A DNA stretch of 64,000 nt from Aeromonas hydrophila subsp. hydrophila ATCC 7966 (GTDB lineage: Bacteria > Pseudomonadota > Gammaproteobacteria > Enterobacterales > Aeromonadaceae). The stretch is taken from the NCBI RefSeq assembly GCF_000014805.1, contig NC_008570.1, positions 224,001 through 288,000 on the forward strand, read 5' to 3'. Under the pieces are notes generated by a model. The model ran no database searches and was not told where the DNA came from. It was given only the letters and a program-made list of their open reading frames with translations. Shown here one piece after another: positions 14,610 to 24,026 of the stretch. How positions within the stretch are numbered: position 1 is the first letter of the stretch; every line of letters begins with the position of its first letter. A program made the translations under genes and the position numbers.

Positions 14610-14691
14610 GGGCGAGCCTCCTTGGCAATCTGGTCGGAGACGGGGGGGTTGACCATCAGCAGGCCGAATCCGTTACAAGTGGCTGTGACCT

Positions 14692-16272
<1,581 letters not shown>

Positions 16273-16304
16273 GATGCAGTCCTTGCGGGTCATGAAAAGA
16301 GACT

Positions 16305-16328
16305 AAAAACCGGCCCGTGCGGGCCGGT
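16305..16328 (-). terminator. Intercistronic terminator/attenuator between binding protein and ATPase
   Basis: ACCGGCCC pairs with GGGCCGGT, and on the minus strand the stem is followed by TTTTTAGTC. Partial termination here would give more binding protein than membrane components, a common arrangement in ABC importers. Confidence 0.7.
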
Positions 16329-16355
16329 CGTTGGGTTGAGAGTAGTAGCGGTTAC

Positions 16356-17354
16356 TCAGTATTTGCAGGTGCTGTCGCTCATGTAGTCGTGCACCTTGAC
16401 CTTGCCGGAGATGATTTCGGCCTTGATGGCGTCCACCTTGGCTTTCATCTCGGGGGTGATCAGCTTCTCGTTGTCTTTGTCGAGTGCCCAATCCACACCA
16501 CCCTCGGCCAGGCCCAGGTTCTTGATACCCGGTTTCCAGGTGCCCTTGGCGGCGTCATCCCAGGTCTGGTAGGCGGCCAGGCCAACCGACTTGACCATGG
16601 AGGTCAGCATGGTGCCCGGTTGCAGGTGGTTCTGGTTGGAATCCACGCCGATGGCCAGCTTGCCTTCGTCCTTGGCGGCCTGGTAAACACCGATGCCGGT
16701 ACCGCCAGCGGCGGCATAGACTACGTCGGCGCCCTTGGCGAACTGGGACTTGGCCAGTTCAGCACCCTTGGCCGGGTCAGCAAACGCCGCCGGGGTGGAG
16801 CCGGTCATGTTCTGGAACACTTCGATCTTCGGATTGACGTACTTGGCACCCTGCTCGTAGCCGCACTCGAATTTGCGGATCAGCGGGATGTCCATGCCGC
16901 CCACGAAGCCGACCTTGCCGGTCTTGGAAGCGATGGCAGCCAGCGCGCCCACCAGGAAGGAACCTTCATGCTCCTTGAAGATGACGGACTGGACGTTCGG
17001 CTTGTCGACCACCATGTCGATGATGGTGAACTGGGTTTTCGGGAACTCGGTCGCTACTTTCTCTACCGCGGAACCCATGTTGAAGCCGACGGCAACGATC
17101 GGGCCGTTGCCACGGCTGGCCAGACGACGCAGACCCTGCTCACGCTGGGCTTCGTTCTGGGGTTCGAACTCCTTGACCTTGACGCCTTTGTCTTTGTTGT
17201 AGACTTCGACGCCATTGCGGAACACGGCTTCGTTGAACGATTTGTCGAATTTACCTGCGGTGTCGTAGATGACGGCGGGCTGGGAGGCTGCCTGGGCAGA
17301 AAGGGCAGCGAGAGTGAGGGCGGCAACGGTGGCCAGCTTGAGCACTTTAGTCAC
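16356..17354 (-). CDS. BMP-family nucleoside-binding protein (periplasmic)
   Basis: A 332-residue substrate-binding protein of the Bmp / PnrA family, which binds purine nucleosides in characterised members. The start is GTG 17354 with AAGGA nine bases upstream; this gives the signal peptide MTKVLKLATVAALTLAALSAQA cut before ASQPA. There is no lipobox Cys, so the protein is soluble in the periplasm, unlike the lipoprotein form in Gram-positives and spirochaetes. Family blocks are DTAGKFDKSFNE, GFNMGSAVEKVA, FKEHEGSFLVGALAA, GFVGGMDIPLIRKFECGY and GADVVYAAAGGTGIG. It is first in the transporter operon, with two PurR-like boxes upstream. Confidence 0.88.
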   Translation of the reverse strand: MTKVLKLATVAALTLAALSAQAASQPAVIYDTAGKFDKSFNEAVFRNGVEVYNKDKGVKVKEFEPQNEAQREQGLRRLASRGNGPIVAVGFNMGSAVEKVATEFPKTQFTIIDMVVDKPNVQSVIFKEHEGSFLVGALAAIASKTGKVGFVGGMDIPLIRKFECGYEQGAKYVNPKIEVFQNMTGSTPAAFADPAKGAELAKSQFAKGADVVYAAAGGTGIGVYQAAKDEGKLAIGVDSNQNHLQPGTMLTSMVKSVGLAAYQTWDDAAKGTWKPGIKNLGLAEGGVDWALDKDNEKLITPEMKAKVDAIKAEIISGKVKVHDYMSDSTCKY

Positions 17355-17462
17355 GATCGTATCCTTGATTGTTATGTGAGGGTCCACAACCTGCCGGGGC
17401 AGGCCATAAAGCACGCTGGCTAACTGTAAGTGAGCCACGGTGTGGGTCAAGGAGATCATAAA

Positions 17463-17478
17463 GGAAAAACGTTTGCGT
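17463..17478 (-). promoter_or_regulatory. PurR-like operator upstream of the nucleoside transporter
   Basis: The minus-strand 16-mer ACGCAAACGTTTTTCC matches the E. coli PurR consensus ACGCAAACGTTTGCGT at its first 12 positions. It sits immediately upstream of a TATGAT hexamer (17455-17460, minus strand) that could be the minus-10, i.e. in a position suited to repression. Confidence 0.6.
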
Positions 17479-17598
17479 TAACGGTTTGAAATATAAGCAA
17501 ATCGCTTTATAAGTGGTTGTTTTGATGCCTGTTTTCAGATTTAAATTCTGTGAATAATTGGCTCCAAATGACATTTCTGTTTGTATTCATGAGGTTAT

Positions 17599-17614
17599 AA
17601 GCAAGCGTTTTCTT
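17599..17614 (+). promoter_or_regulatory. Second PurR-like box
   Basis: AAGCAAGCGTTTTCTT matches 12 of 16 positions of the PurR consensus, about 120 bases from the first box. It is weaker because the central AACGTT is AGCGTT. It could assist through looping. Confidence 0.35.
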
Positions 17615-17727
17615 CAGATTGTACAAAAAGTGGCTTCCAATGGTGCCAGCTGATGGATTTTTCTCGGTTGGAACGCGTCATCCTCGGTGGCAATAAACCG
17701 GCTTGTAACGATCACCGACAAGCCGAT

Positions 17728-17756
17728 TTGGTCTGTGGCGCCGCAGGTCGTATAAT
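17728..17756 (+). promoter_or_regulatory. uvrD sigma-70 promoter
   Basis: TTGGTC (17728-17733) and TATAAT (17751-17756) are separated by 17 bases. The predicted start falls on the LexA box. Confidence 0.75.
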
Positions 17757-17762
17757 CCCCGC

Positions 17763-17778
17763 CTGTATAAATAAACAG
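17763..17778 (+). promoter_or_regulatory. LexA (SOS) box of uvrD
   Basis: CTGTATAAATAAACAG fits CTGT-N8-ACAG exactly and lies between the minus-10 and the ribosome-binding site, as expected for LexA repression of uvrD. Confidence 0.85.
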
Positions 17779-17786
17779 GAGTGGTG

Positions 17787-19958
17787 ATGGACGTTTCAAC
17801 CCTGCTCGACGGGCTCAATGACAAGCAAAGAGACGCGGTGGCGGCCCCCCGTTGCAACCTGCTGGTGCTGGCCGGTGCCGGTTCGGGCAAGACCCGGGTG
17901 CTGGTGCACCGTATCGCCTGGCTGATGCAGGTGGAACGCTGTTCACCCTTCTCCATCATCGCGGTGACCTTTACCAACAAGGCGGCGGCCGAGATGCGCG
18001 GCCGGGTCGAGAAGGTGATCGGTGACGGCGTGCGCGGCATGTGGATCGGTACCTTCCACGGCATCGCCCACCGCCTGCTGCGGGCCCACCATCTGGATGC
18101 GGGGCTGCCGCAGGATTTCCAGATCCTCGACTCCGACGACCAGTACCGGCTCATCCGCCGGGTGCTCAAGGCGCTCAACCTCGACGAGAAGCACTGGGCC
18201 CCGCGCGCCGTGATGGGCTATATCAACGGCAAGAAGGACGAGGGGCTGCGCCCCGGCGACATCGACCTCTACGGCGATCCCGTCACCCGCACCTATCAGC
18301 AGATCTACAAGACCTATCAGGAGACCTGCGATCGCTCCGGGCTGGTGGATTTTGCCGAGCTGCTGCTGCGCGCCCACGAGCTGTGGCTGAACAAGCCGCA
18401 CATCCTCGAGCACTACCGCGATCGCTTCCAGAACATCCTGGTGGACGAGTTCCAGGATACCAACGGCATCCAGTACGCCTGGCTGCGGATGCTGGCCGGC
18501 GACACCGGCAAGGTGATGATCGTCGGCGACGATGACCAGTCCATCTACGGCTGGCGCGGCGCCAAGATCGAGAACATCCAGCGCTTCCTGACCGACTATC
18601 AAGGGGCCGAGACCATCCGCCTCGAGCAGAACTACCGCTCCACCGCCAACATCCTGAAAGCGGCCAACTGCGTCATCGCCAACAACGCCGAGCGCCTTGG
18701 CAAGGAGCTGTGGACCGAGGGCGCCGAGGGCGAGCCGATTTCGCTGTACGCCGCCTTCAACGAGGTGGACGAGGCCCGCTTCGTGGTTGGCCGCCTCAAG
18801 GACTGGAAAGAGAAGGGCGGCTTGCTCGCCGACTGCGCCATCCTCTATCGCTCCAACGCCCAGTCGCGGGTGCTGGAAGAGGCGCTGATGCAGGACGCCA
18901 TGCCGTACCGCATCTATGGCGGCCTGCGCTTCTTCGAGCGCCAGGAAATCAAGGACGCCATGGCGTACCTGCGCCTTATCAACAACCGTGGCGACGACGC
19001 CAGCTTCGAGCGGGTGGTCAATACCCCGACCCGCGGCATCGGCGATCGCACCCTCGAGATACTGCGAAACAACGCCCGCGATCAGGGCCAGAACCTGTGG
19101 CAGTCCGCCAAGGCCCTGCTGGGTGACAAGGTGCTGACCGGCCGCGCCGGCAACGCGGTGCGCGGTTTTGTTGATCTCATCGACGCGCTGGAGGAGCAGG
19201 TCTCCCTGCTGCCGCTGCACCAGCAGGCGGATATCGCCATCCAGCACTCCGGCCTCAAGGCGATGTATCTGGCGGAAAAAGGCGAGAAATCCCAGGCGCG
19301 GGTGGAGAACCTGGACGAACTGGTCACCGCCTGCCGCCAGTACCAGCGCCCGGACGAGCTGGAAGACATGAGCGATCTCTCCGCCTTCCTCGCCCACGCG
19401 GCGCTGGAATCCGGCGAGAATCAGGCGGACGAATATGCCGACGCGGTGCAGCTGATGACCCTGCACAGTGCCAAGGGCTTGGAGTTCCCGCTGGTGCTGC
19501 TGGTCGGCGTGGAAGAAGGCATGTTCCCCAGCCAGCAATCGACCGAGGAGTCGGGCCGGCTGGAAGAGGAGCGCCGCCTCTGTTACGTCGGCATGACCCG
19601 CGCCATGGAGAAGCTCTACATCTGTTATGCGGAGAGCCGCCGCATCTACGGCCGCGAGATGTTCCACAAGCCGAGCCGCTTTATCCGCGAGATGCCCGCC
19701 GAGTGTCTGGAAGAGATCCGGCTGCGCACCCAGGTGAGCCGTCCCACCCAGTACGGCCGCTTTAGCCAGAACGAGGTGCAGCAGAGCTTCGACGCCAGCG
19801 GCATCAAGCTCGGCCAGCGGGTGCTCCATCCGAAATTCGGGGAAGGCATAGTGCTCAACTTCGAAGGGGTCGGCCAGCAGAGCCGGGTGCAGATCCAGTT
19901 CGACGACGTCGGCGCCAAGTGGCTGGTCACCGCTTACGCGAGATTGGAGACTCTTTAG
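17787..19958 (+). CDS. uvrD: DNA helicase II
   Basis: A 723-residue superfamily 1A 3'-5' helicase acting in nucleotide excision repair, mismatch repair and clearance of RecA filaments. Walker A is LAGAGSGKTRVL (about 29-40). Motif Ia is FTNKAAAEM, motif II is VDEFQDTN, motif III is GDDDQSIYGWRGA, motif IV is EQNYRSTANIL, motif V is LMTLHSAKGLEFP and motif VI is EERRLCYVGMTRA. The C-terminal tail ends in the Tudor-like KFGEGIVLNFEG segment. ATG 17787 was chosen: AGGAG lies 5 bases upstream and the N-terminus then matches the family start MDVS-LLDGLNDKQR. Its promoter and LexA box mark it as the housekeeping, SOS-inducible copy. Confidence 0.96.
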   Translation: MDVSTLLDGLNDKQRDAVAAPRCNLLVLAGAGSGKTRVLVHRIAWLMQVERCSPFSIIAVTFTNKAAAEMRGRVEKVIGDGVRGMWIGTFHGIAHRLLRAHHLDAGLPQDFQILDSDDQYRLIRRVLKALNLDEKHWAPRAVMGYINGKKDEGLRPGDIDLYGDPVTRTYQQIYKTYQETCDRSGLVDFAELLLRAHELWLNKPHILEHYRDRFQNILVDEFQDTNGIQYAWLRMLAGDTGKVMIVGDDDQSIYGWRGAKIENIQRFLTDYQGAETIRLEQNYRSTANILKAANCVIANNAERLGKELWTEGAEGEPISLYAAFNEVDEARFVVGRLKDWKEKGGLLADCAILYRSNAQSRVLEEALMQDAMPYRIYGGLRFFERQEIKDAMAYLRLINNRGDDASFERVVNTPTRGIGDRTLEILRNNARDQGQNLWQSAKALLGDKVLTGRAGNAVRGFVDLIDALEEQVSLLPLHQQADIAIQHSGLKAMYLAEKGEKSQARVENLDELVTACRQYQRPDELEDMSDLSAFLAHAALESGENQADEYADAVQLMTLHSAKGLEFPLVLLVGVEEGMFPSQQSTEESGRLEEERRLCYVGMTRAMEKLYICYAESRRIYGREMFHKPSRFIREMPAECLEEIRLRTQVSRPTQYGRFSQNEVQQSFDASGIKLGQRVLHPKFGEGIVLNFEGVGQQSRVQIQFDDVGAKWLVTAYARLETL

Positions 19959-19978
19959 CTTTTCAATCATATCGCATC

Positions 19979-20005
19979 AAGCCAGGGTCAATTTTCCCCT
20001 GGCTT
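19979..20005. terminator. Terminator after uvrD
   Basis: AAGCCAGGG pairs with CCCTGGCTT around a 9-base AT-rich loop, 20 bases after the uvrD stop. It also lies just past the end of the convergent AT-rich operon. Confidence 0.6.
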
Positions 20006-20057
20006 TGATATGAATACATTCGTTCGGCCTAATTTTCTGCTTATTTTTATAGTCATA

Positions 20058-21614
20058 TTAGCTGGATAAAAAGCGCATAATTTTATCAAATAATTTTATA
20101 TGGAGTTCTTTCTCTCTAATTAGTTGTGGTTGTGGTTGTGGTTGTGGTTGTGGTTGTGGCTGTGGTTGGATGAGATTAATAGCATCATAAAATTCTTCGT
20201 GACCATCCGGTTGTTTACCATGATCAGAATTAAACAATTCATCAACGTAATCAAAGTTTTCTTTTGTTAGATTTGGATCAATTGCAGACATCAGACCGTG
20301 AATCTGTTTTAAATCGCCATAATTAAATAGCCATACTCTAAAAGCATCTTGATATACTTTTGTATTTACATTTCCATATAACTTTTTGGATAATTCCTCG
20401 AAAAAATCATGATGGTCCAAACCTTCACAACTTTTTATTTTACGTTCCAACTCCGATTTATTAAACAACAGACTTTTCGAGTACTCATCTATATTTTCTT
20501 TAATTGCATTAATAAGTTCTTGCTCAGGAGCATATATTCCAGGCAGAAAGAAAAACTGACTATTCAAACCTTTTACATATCTTTTATCATTTCTTTGGTC
20601 TGCATCAAGAAGCCCAAATACATTAAAACTGTCACTTGATTTTGGTATTCTGCTTACTACTTCATATACATCTGATTCTCCTTTAAGGAAAATCAACTTA
20701 TGAGTCTTAATTAATTTGCTTCCGTATAATGAAAATAACTGCTCGGCAAATACCTTTGCTTTATTATCCTCAAAAAATATAATTCCCTTTATTCCTGGCT
20801 TCATTCCAAGCTCTTCTAGGCAATTATCAGATGTAGTATGAGACCATTCTGCACTCACATTTTTAGTCATTAGAATGACTCTTTCTTCGCCTAGCTTAGA
20901 TACAATGAATGGGGAATGTGTAGATATAAAAATTTGTTTTGATTTCTTTGAAGATATATATACTAGAAGGTCTACTAATCGTTCTTGAGCTATGGGGGAA
21001 AGACCTGATTCAGGTTCATCAACGAAGAATATCCCAGGGGAGCTATATTTTCTAGTTAGACACCAGAATATATAAAAAACTAGGTTTTCACCTAATGAAA
21101 GAGCTTCGAAATTTAACTCAACGCCATTCTTAACAACAGAAAAAAGTGGTACAGATTCATCTTCAGACACCAATACCTCTTCAAAGAGCACATCACTATA
21201 ACATGTACTCAATACATAATTAAATAATGAGATTTCATCTTCTTTAAAACTAGTAGCATCTTGTTGTCCCCATGTGCTTTTTACGTCAAGTAAAGCTTTG
21301 GTACTATTTCTTAGCTCCTTTGATATATCGATAACAGTTGCGTTTATTTTATCGCCAGGAAAATGTAAAACATTTCCATCATTCAATGTTATCGTATGTT
21401 TTTTGAATGAAATCTTGCTGTAGCTTTGATCTGTCAAGTAATTGAAAAAACAACTTTTACCCGCACCATTTAATCCTACAACCGCGAACACCCCATCAGG
21501 ATTGTATGTAATAGCGGATTTCGATAAATGCTGCTCTATTTTAGTAATGCCATTTGCAGCATGCAATGGTCTCTGTAAACTCCTCCAACAGTCTTGGATG
21601 GCTGCAAACTTCAT
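20058..21614 (-). CDS. OLD-like AAA ATPase with C-terminal TOPRIM-type region
   Basis: A protein of about 518 residues in AT-rich DNA unlike its neighbours. The N-terminal half is an ABC/SMC-like ATPase: Walker A GLNGAGKS (47-54), signature LSLGE (172-176), Walker B IFFVDEPE (195-202) and H-loop STHSPF (231-236). The second part resembles a TOPRIM nuclease of the OLD family: an acidic FFEDNKAKVFAEQLF (280-294) in the usual E position, and LLDADQRND with a DxD (about 335-343). Near the C-terminus there is a (Pro-Gln)n linker encoded by hexanucleotide repeats, followed by a short basic tail. ATG 21614 overlaps the stop of the upstream DUF262 gene (ATGA). An alternative TTG lies at 21626. A defence role is inferred, not shown. 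Confidence 0.75.
   Translation of the reverse strand: MKFAAIQDCWRSLQRPLHAANGITKIEQHLSKSAITYNPDGVFAVVGLNGAGKSCFFNYLTDQSYSKISFKKHTITLNDGNVLHFPGDKINATVIDISKELRNSTKALLDVKSTWGQQDATSFKEDEISLFNYVLSTCYSDVLFEEVLVSEDESVPLFSVVKNGVELNFEALSLGENLVFYIFWCLTRKYSSPGIFFVDEPESGLSPIAQERLVDLLVYISSKKSKQIFISTHSPFIVSKLGEERVILMTKNVSAEWSHTTSDNCLEELGMKPGIKGIIFFEDNKAKVFAEQLFSLYGSKLIKTHKLIFLKGESDVYEVVSRIPKSSDSFNVFGLLDADQRNDKRYVKGLNSQFFFLPGIYAPEQELINAIKENIDEYSKSLLFNKSELERKIKSCEGLDHHDFFEELSKKLYGNVNTKVYQDAFRVWLFNYGDLKQIHGLMSAIDPNLTKENFDYVDELFNSDHGKQPDGHEEFYDAINLIQPQPQPQPQPQPQPQLIREKELHIKLFDKIMRFLSS
20124..20169. repeat. Hexanucleotide tandem repeat (TTGTGG)n encoding Pro-Gln
   Basis: Six exact TTGTGG units followed by CTGTGG and a partial unit. 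Read on the minus strand this gives alternating Pro and Gln codons in the OLD-like protein. Because the unit is 6 bases, copy-number changes alter linker length but not the frame. Confidence 0.95.
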
Positions 21615-22723
21615 AGCGCCCCCCAATTCGAGTATGACATATAATCAAGCAGTAAACTCTCTGTCGGATTATTTTCAGAAATAATTTTAATATATATACT
21701 ATGAGCAATTAATCCATTTTCTGAATTAAAATTTAACCCAATATGAATCCCCATTAGGTATAAAACCAAGAGTCTTATTTTAACAGGTGCTGCATCATTA
21801 ACACTTGTCGCGGACTTATCTTGGTAGAGCTCAATTAAAAAAAGCTGGAAAGGATCCCCTATATCACCACTTCGAGATTTACCACGTAAATCATTCATGT
21901 GTAGGAATAATTCTTCTATCGCACCCTCGTAATTTATGAAAAGTAACCAAGTGAATAGTGTTGGTTTATTTAGCTTCACCTTTTCATGAATGAGTGAGGA
22001 TAGCTTATCGATGGTTTTTTTTGCACTTAAATAAGTTTCTTTATCAACACCTGTTGGATACCTAAAGAAATCAATTAACATTTGGTCTGTAATCTTTTTT
22101 TCGATGCTTCGATGTTGTAGGGCATATAAAAAGCGTGAGATGACATCCTGATAAGCTAGCCGACTATTGTTAAAGCCAATTCGATCTATATTCAGTCCTT
22201 TCAGGTCCATTTCATGGACAAGTTCACGGACTTGCTCTCTCACTGGGCCATAAAGTGTATTTCGTTTTTCTGCTGGAGTTAAAACACTACCTTGGTTCAG
22301 ACGGAAAAATAACTCATATGGTTCATCTTCTTTATAATCATAAAGTTCACATACTCGCATTGAATATAAGCCAAACCGTCGCTTTACATCCTGCGGCAAC
22401 TGCTCATAAGTTAAACCATTTAGACGAGCTATATTGTCATCGAAAGGCTCAATATTTCCATTAACACGCAATTTATTTGTCATGAATTCATGAATTGCAT
22501 TTAATCTTTGCTGCCCATCAAGAACTTCATGTAAACCATCAGTTACCAATATTAAAAAAACTGGCGGAAATTGCCACTCTCTCAGGATCGTATCAATTAA
22601 ACTTTGTTTCTTAGATGTATTCCAAACAAGATCTCGCTGAAAATCAGGTTGTAAATCAATATATTTTCTTTCTATACGACCAAAAATAGTGTCAATATCA
22701 GGATCTGTTTGTTTTATCTTCAT
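21611..22723 (-). CDS. DUF262-family protein (ParB/GmrS-like N-terminal domain, no HNH domain seen)
   Basis: A protein of about 370 residues. The DUF262 signatures are clear: LQPDFQRDLVW (24-34), VLDGQQRLNAI (67-77) and LFFRLNQGSVLTPAEKRN (about 138-155). DUF262 is related to the ParB nucleotide-binding fold and forms the N-terminal half of GmrSD and BrxU-type restriction proteins. Those carry a C-terminal DUF1524 HNH nuclease; no HNH-like His-containing motif is seen here, so any nuclease must come from the downstream partner. ATG 22723 is preceded by only a weak site. The gene is AT-rich, is first in a two-gene unit and overlaps its partner by ATGA. Confidence 0.8.
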   Translation of the reverse strand: MKIKQTDPDIDTIFGRIERKYIDLQPDFQRDLVWNTSKKQSLIDTILREWQFPPVFLILVTDGLHEVLDGQQRLNAIHEFMTNKLRVNGNIEPFDDNIARLNGLTYEQLPQDVKRRFGLYSMRVCELYDYKEDEPYELFFRLNQGSVLTPAEKRNTLYGPVREQVRELVHEMDLKGLNIDRIGFNNSRLAYQDVISRFLYALQHRSIEKKITDQMLIDFFRYPTGVDKETYLSAKKTIDKLSSLIHEKVKLNKPTLFTWLLFINYEGAIEELFLHMNDLRGKSRSGDIGDPFQLFLIELYQDKSATSVNDAAPVKIRLLVLYLMGIHIGLNFNSENGLIAHSIYIKIISENNPTESLLLDYMSYSNWGAL

Positions 22724-22809
22724 GTGATACCATTTAAATAAATTTAAAATGAAATAAAAATAACATAGAGATACGATTGGGAATAGCAATTTATCCCCTA
22801 TAGATACGT

Positions 22810-23247
22810 TCACTTGACTAGCTTGCTCTCCATCACCCCTTGCTTGCCCTCCTCTTCACTGACCTGACTCAGCTTGGAGCGGGCCATCAGCAGGCCCATC
22901 TTGACCTCCTGCCAGACGTAGTAGTTTTTACCCGCCTCGGTGCTGAGGGTCAGGGTGGCATCGTTCTCCGACTTGGAGGTGATGGTGTGGCTGCCCGGCG
23001 TCACCTGTTTGAGGATATAGGTATGGGCCACGGTATCGCCGACCGCCATGCCATCCACCAGCAGCGGCATTTTCACCGCCGCACCGAAGGTCTCGTTGCG
23101 ATAGATATAGAGGTTGGCCGCATCCTTGGGCGCCACAAACTGCTTGGCCTGAGCGTCTGCGGTGGCTTCGGCCATGGGTACGGAAGCACAACCGGAAAGC
23201 AGCGCCGCCGACAGCAGGGCAGCACTCATCATTATTTGCCTGAACAT
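22810..23247 (-). CDS. DUF2846-type lipoprotein
   Basis: A protein of up to 145 residues. The signal peptide ends in LLSGCAS, with the lipidated Cys at about residue 20. After cleavage the chain has a small beta-rich domain: NLYIYRNETFG, then PLLVDGMAVGDT, the TPGSHTI motif and GKNYYVWQEVKMG. This pattern matches DUF2846 proteins. ATG 23247 gives MFRQIMMSAALL; an inner ATG at 23232 has a slightly better AGG spacing, so the start is uncertain by five residues. The function is unknown. Normal GC content resumes here, marking the edge of the AT-rich island. Confidence 0.7.
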   Translation of the reverse strand: MFRQIMMSAALLSAALLSGCASVPMAEATADAQAKQFVAPKDAANLYIYRNETFGAAVKMPLLVDGMAVGDTVAHTYILKQVTPGSHTITSKSENDATLTLSTEAGKNYYVWQEVKMGLLMARSKLSQVSEEEGKQGVMESKLVK

Positions 23248-23421
23248 AGAGGTTTGGTTTGAGTGGGTTAACGGGGTTTAAAGGTTCGCATGAGGCTTTG
23301 TGGCCGGGCAACCACTCAAACCGCTGCCGGTGTGACGGGATTCAATATTCCGACAATTAACCGGCATGGTGCGGCACGGCGAACCGCGGCATACTGCCCC
23401 GTCACAAGATGGGAGTCATTG

Positions 23422-23934
23422 ATGTCTAAGTGGATGCCGACACTGCACCGGTTGGGGTGGTGGTTGTTACGAAAAGCGACGCTGGCGCTGCTGACCAGCC
23501 TGCTGTTTATGATCTCGTTTACCCTGTTTCAATACGCATCCTGGTGGCCTGCAATGGCCGAGGATACGTCTCTCGAATGGAGCGGCTTCTCCCAAGGGTG
23601 GACCTTTGCCGAACTGGTCCCTGCCATGCTGGAGTTCAGCGCCGTGCTCGCCTGCGCCTTCTTGCCGCTGTTTCTGCTGACACCCCGCCCGCTGTTGCTG
23701 CCGCTCTTTGCCGGGCTCTGGTTGTGGCAGACCTATGACATCGCCTTTATGACTGCAACCGCGTCGACCTGGCTGCCCCACGAGATCATCTGGACCTTTA
23801 TCCTGCCCCACACCCACTGGTTGCTGCTCACCCTGCTGGCGCCGCTGCTGCTGATCCGCCAGCTTGGCAGGCGGCTATTTGTAGTGGCGCCAGCCACCCA
23901 GCCAGAAATGAGCCGCCTTGCAGACAAACCGTGA
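23422..23934 (+). CDS. Hypothetical four-helix inner-membrane protein
   Basis: A 170-residue protein, very rich in Leu and Trp, with about four predicted membrane segments (residues about 20-40, 65-90, 95-115 and 130-150). ATG 23422 has GGGAG eight bases upstream; the open frame continues further back without a site. No family was recognised. It stands alone between two minus-strand genes, so it is probably monocistronic. The role cannot be inferred. Confidence 0.6.
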   Translation: MSKWMPTLHRLGWWLLRKATLALLTSLLFMISFTLFQYASWWPAMAEDTSLEWSGFSQGWTFAELVPAMLEFSAVLACAFLPLFLLTPRPLLLPLFAGLWLWQTYDIAFMTATASTWLPHEIIWTFILPHTHWLLLTLLAPLLLIRQLGRRLFVVAPATQPEMSRLADKP

Positions 23935-23945
23935 CCAATGGGAGC

Positions 23946-23970
23946 GCTCGATGACGCTTCGCTAATCGAA
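23946..23970 (+). repeat. REP-like dispersed repeat, copy 1
   Basis: GCTCGATGACGCTTCGCTAA followed by TCGAA. It can form a small hairpin through TCGAT and ATCGA. A second copy with 22 of 25 identical bases lies at 25541, so the two bracket the glycosyltransferase gene. Confidence 0.5.
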
Positions 23971-24026
23971 CCTACACGGGCTGACAGGGGGAATGGCCAC
24001 TCACCGTCTGATATCAAACATGGCCG

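Larger units (their letters stand above)
17355..17786. other. Divergent control region, nucleoside transporter / uvrD
   Basis: A 432-base gap with no gene. It holds two PurR-like boxes on the transporter side and a sigma-70 promoter with a LexA box on the uvrD side. The middle part (17480-17640) is AT-rich. Confidence 0.7.

Noticed and set aside
17787..21614. OLD-like ATPase next to a UvrD helicase, resembling a Gabija (GajA/GajB) pair
   Set aside because: The helicase is full-length housekeeping uvrD with its own promoter, LexA box and terminator, is GC-rich and is on the opposite strand. The ATPase is coupled to a DUF262 gene instead.
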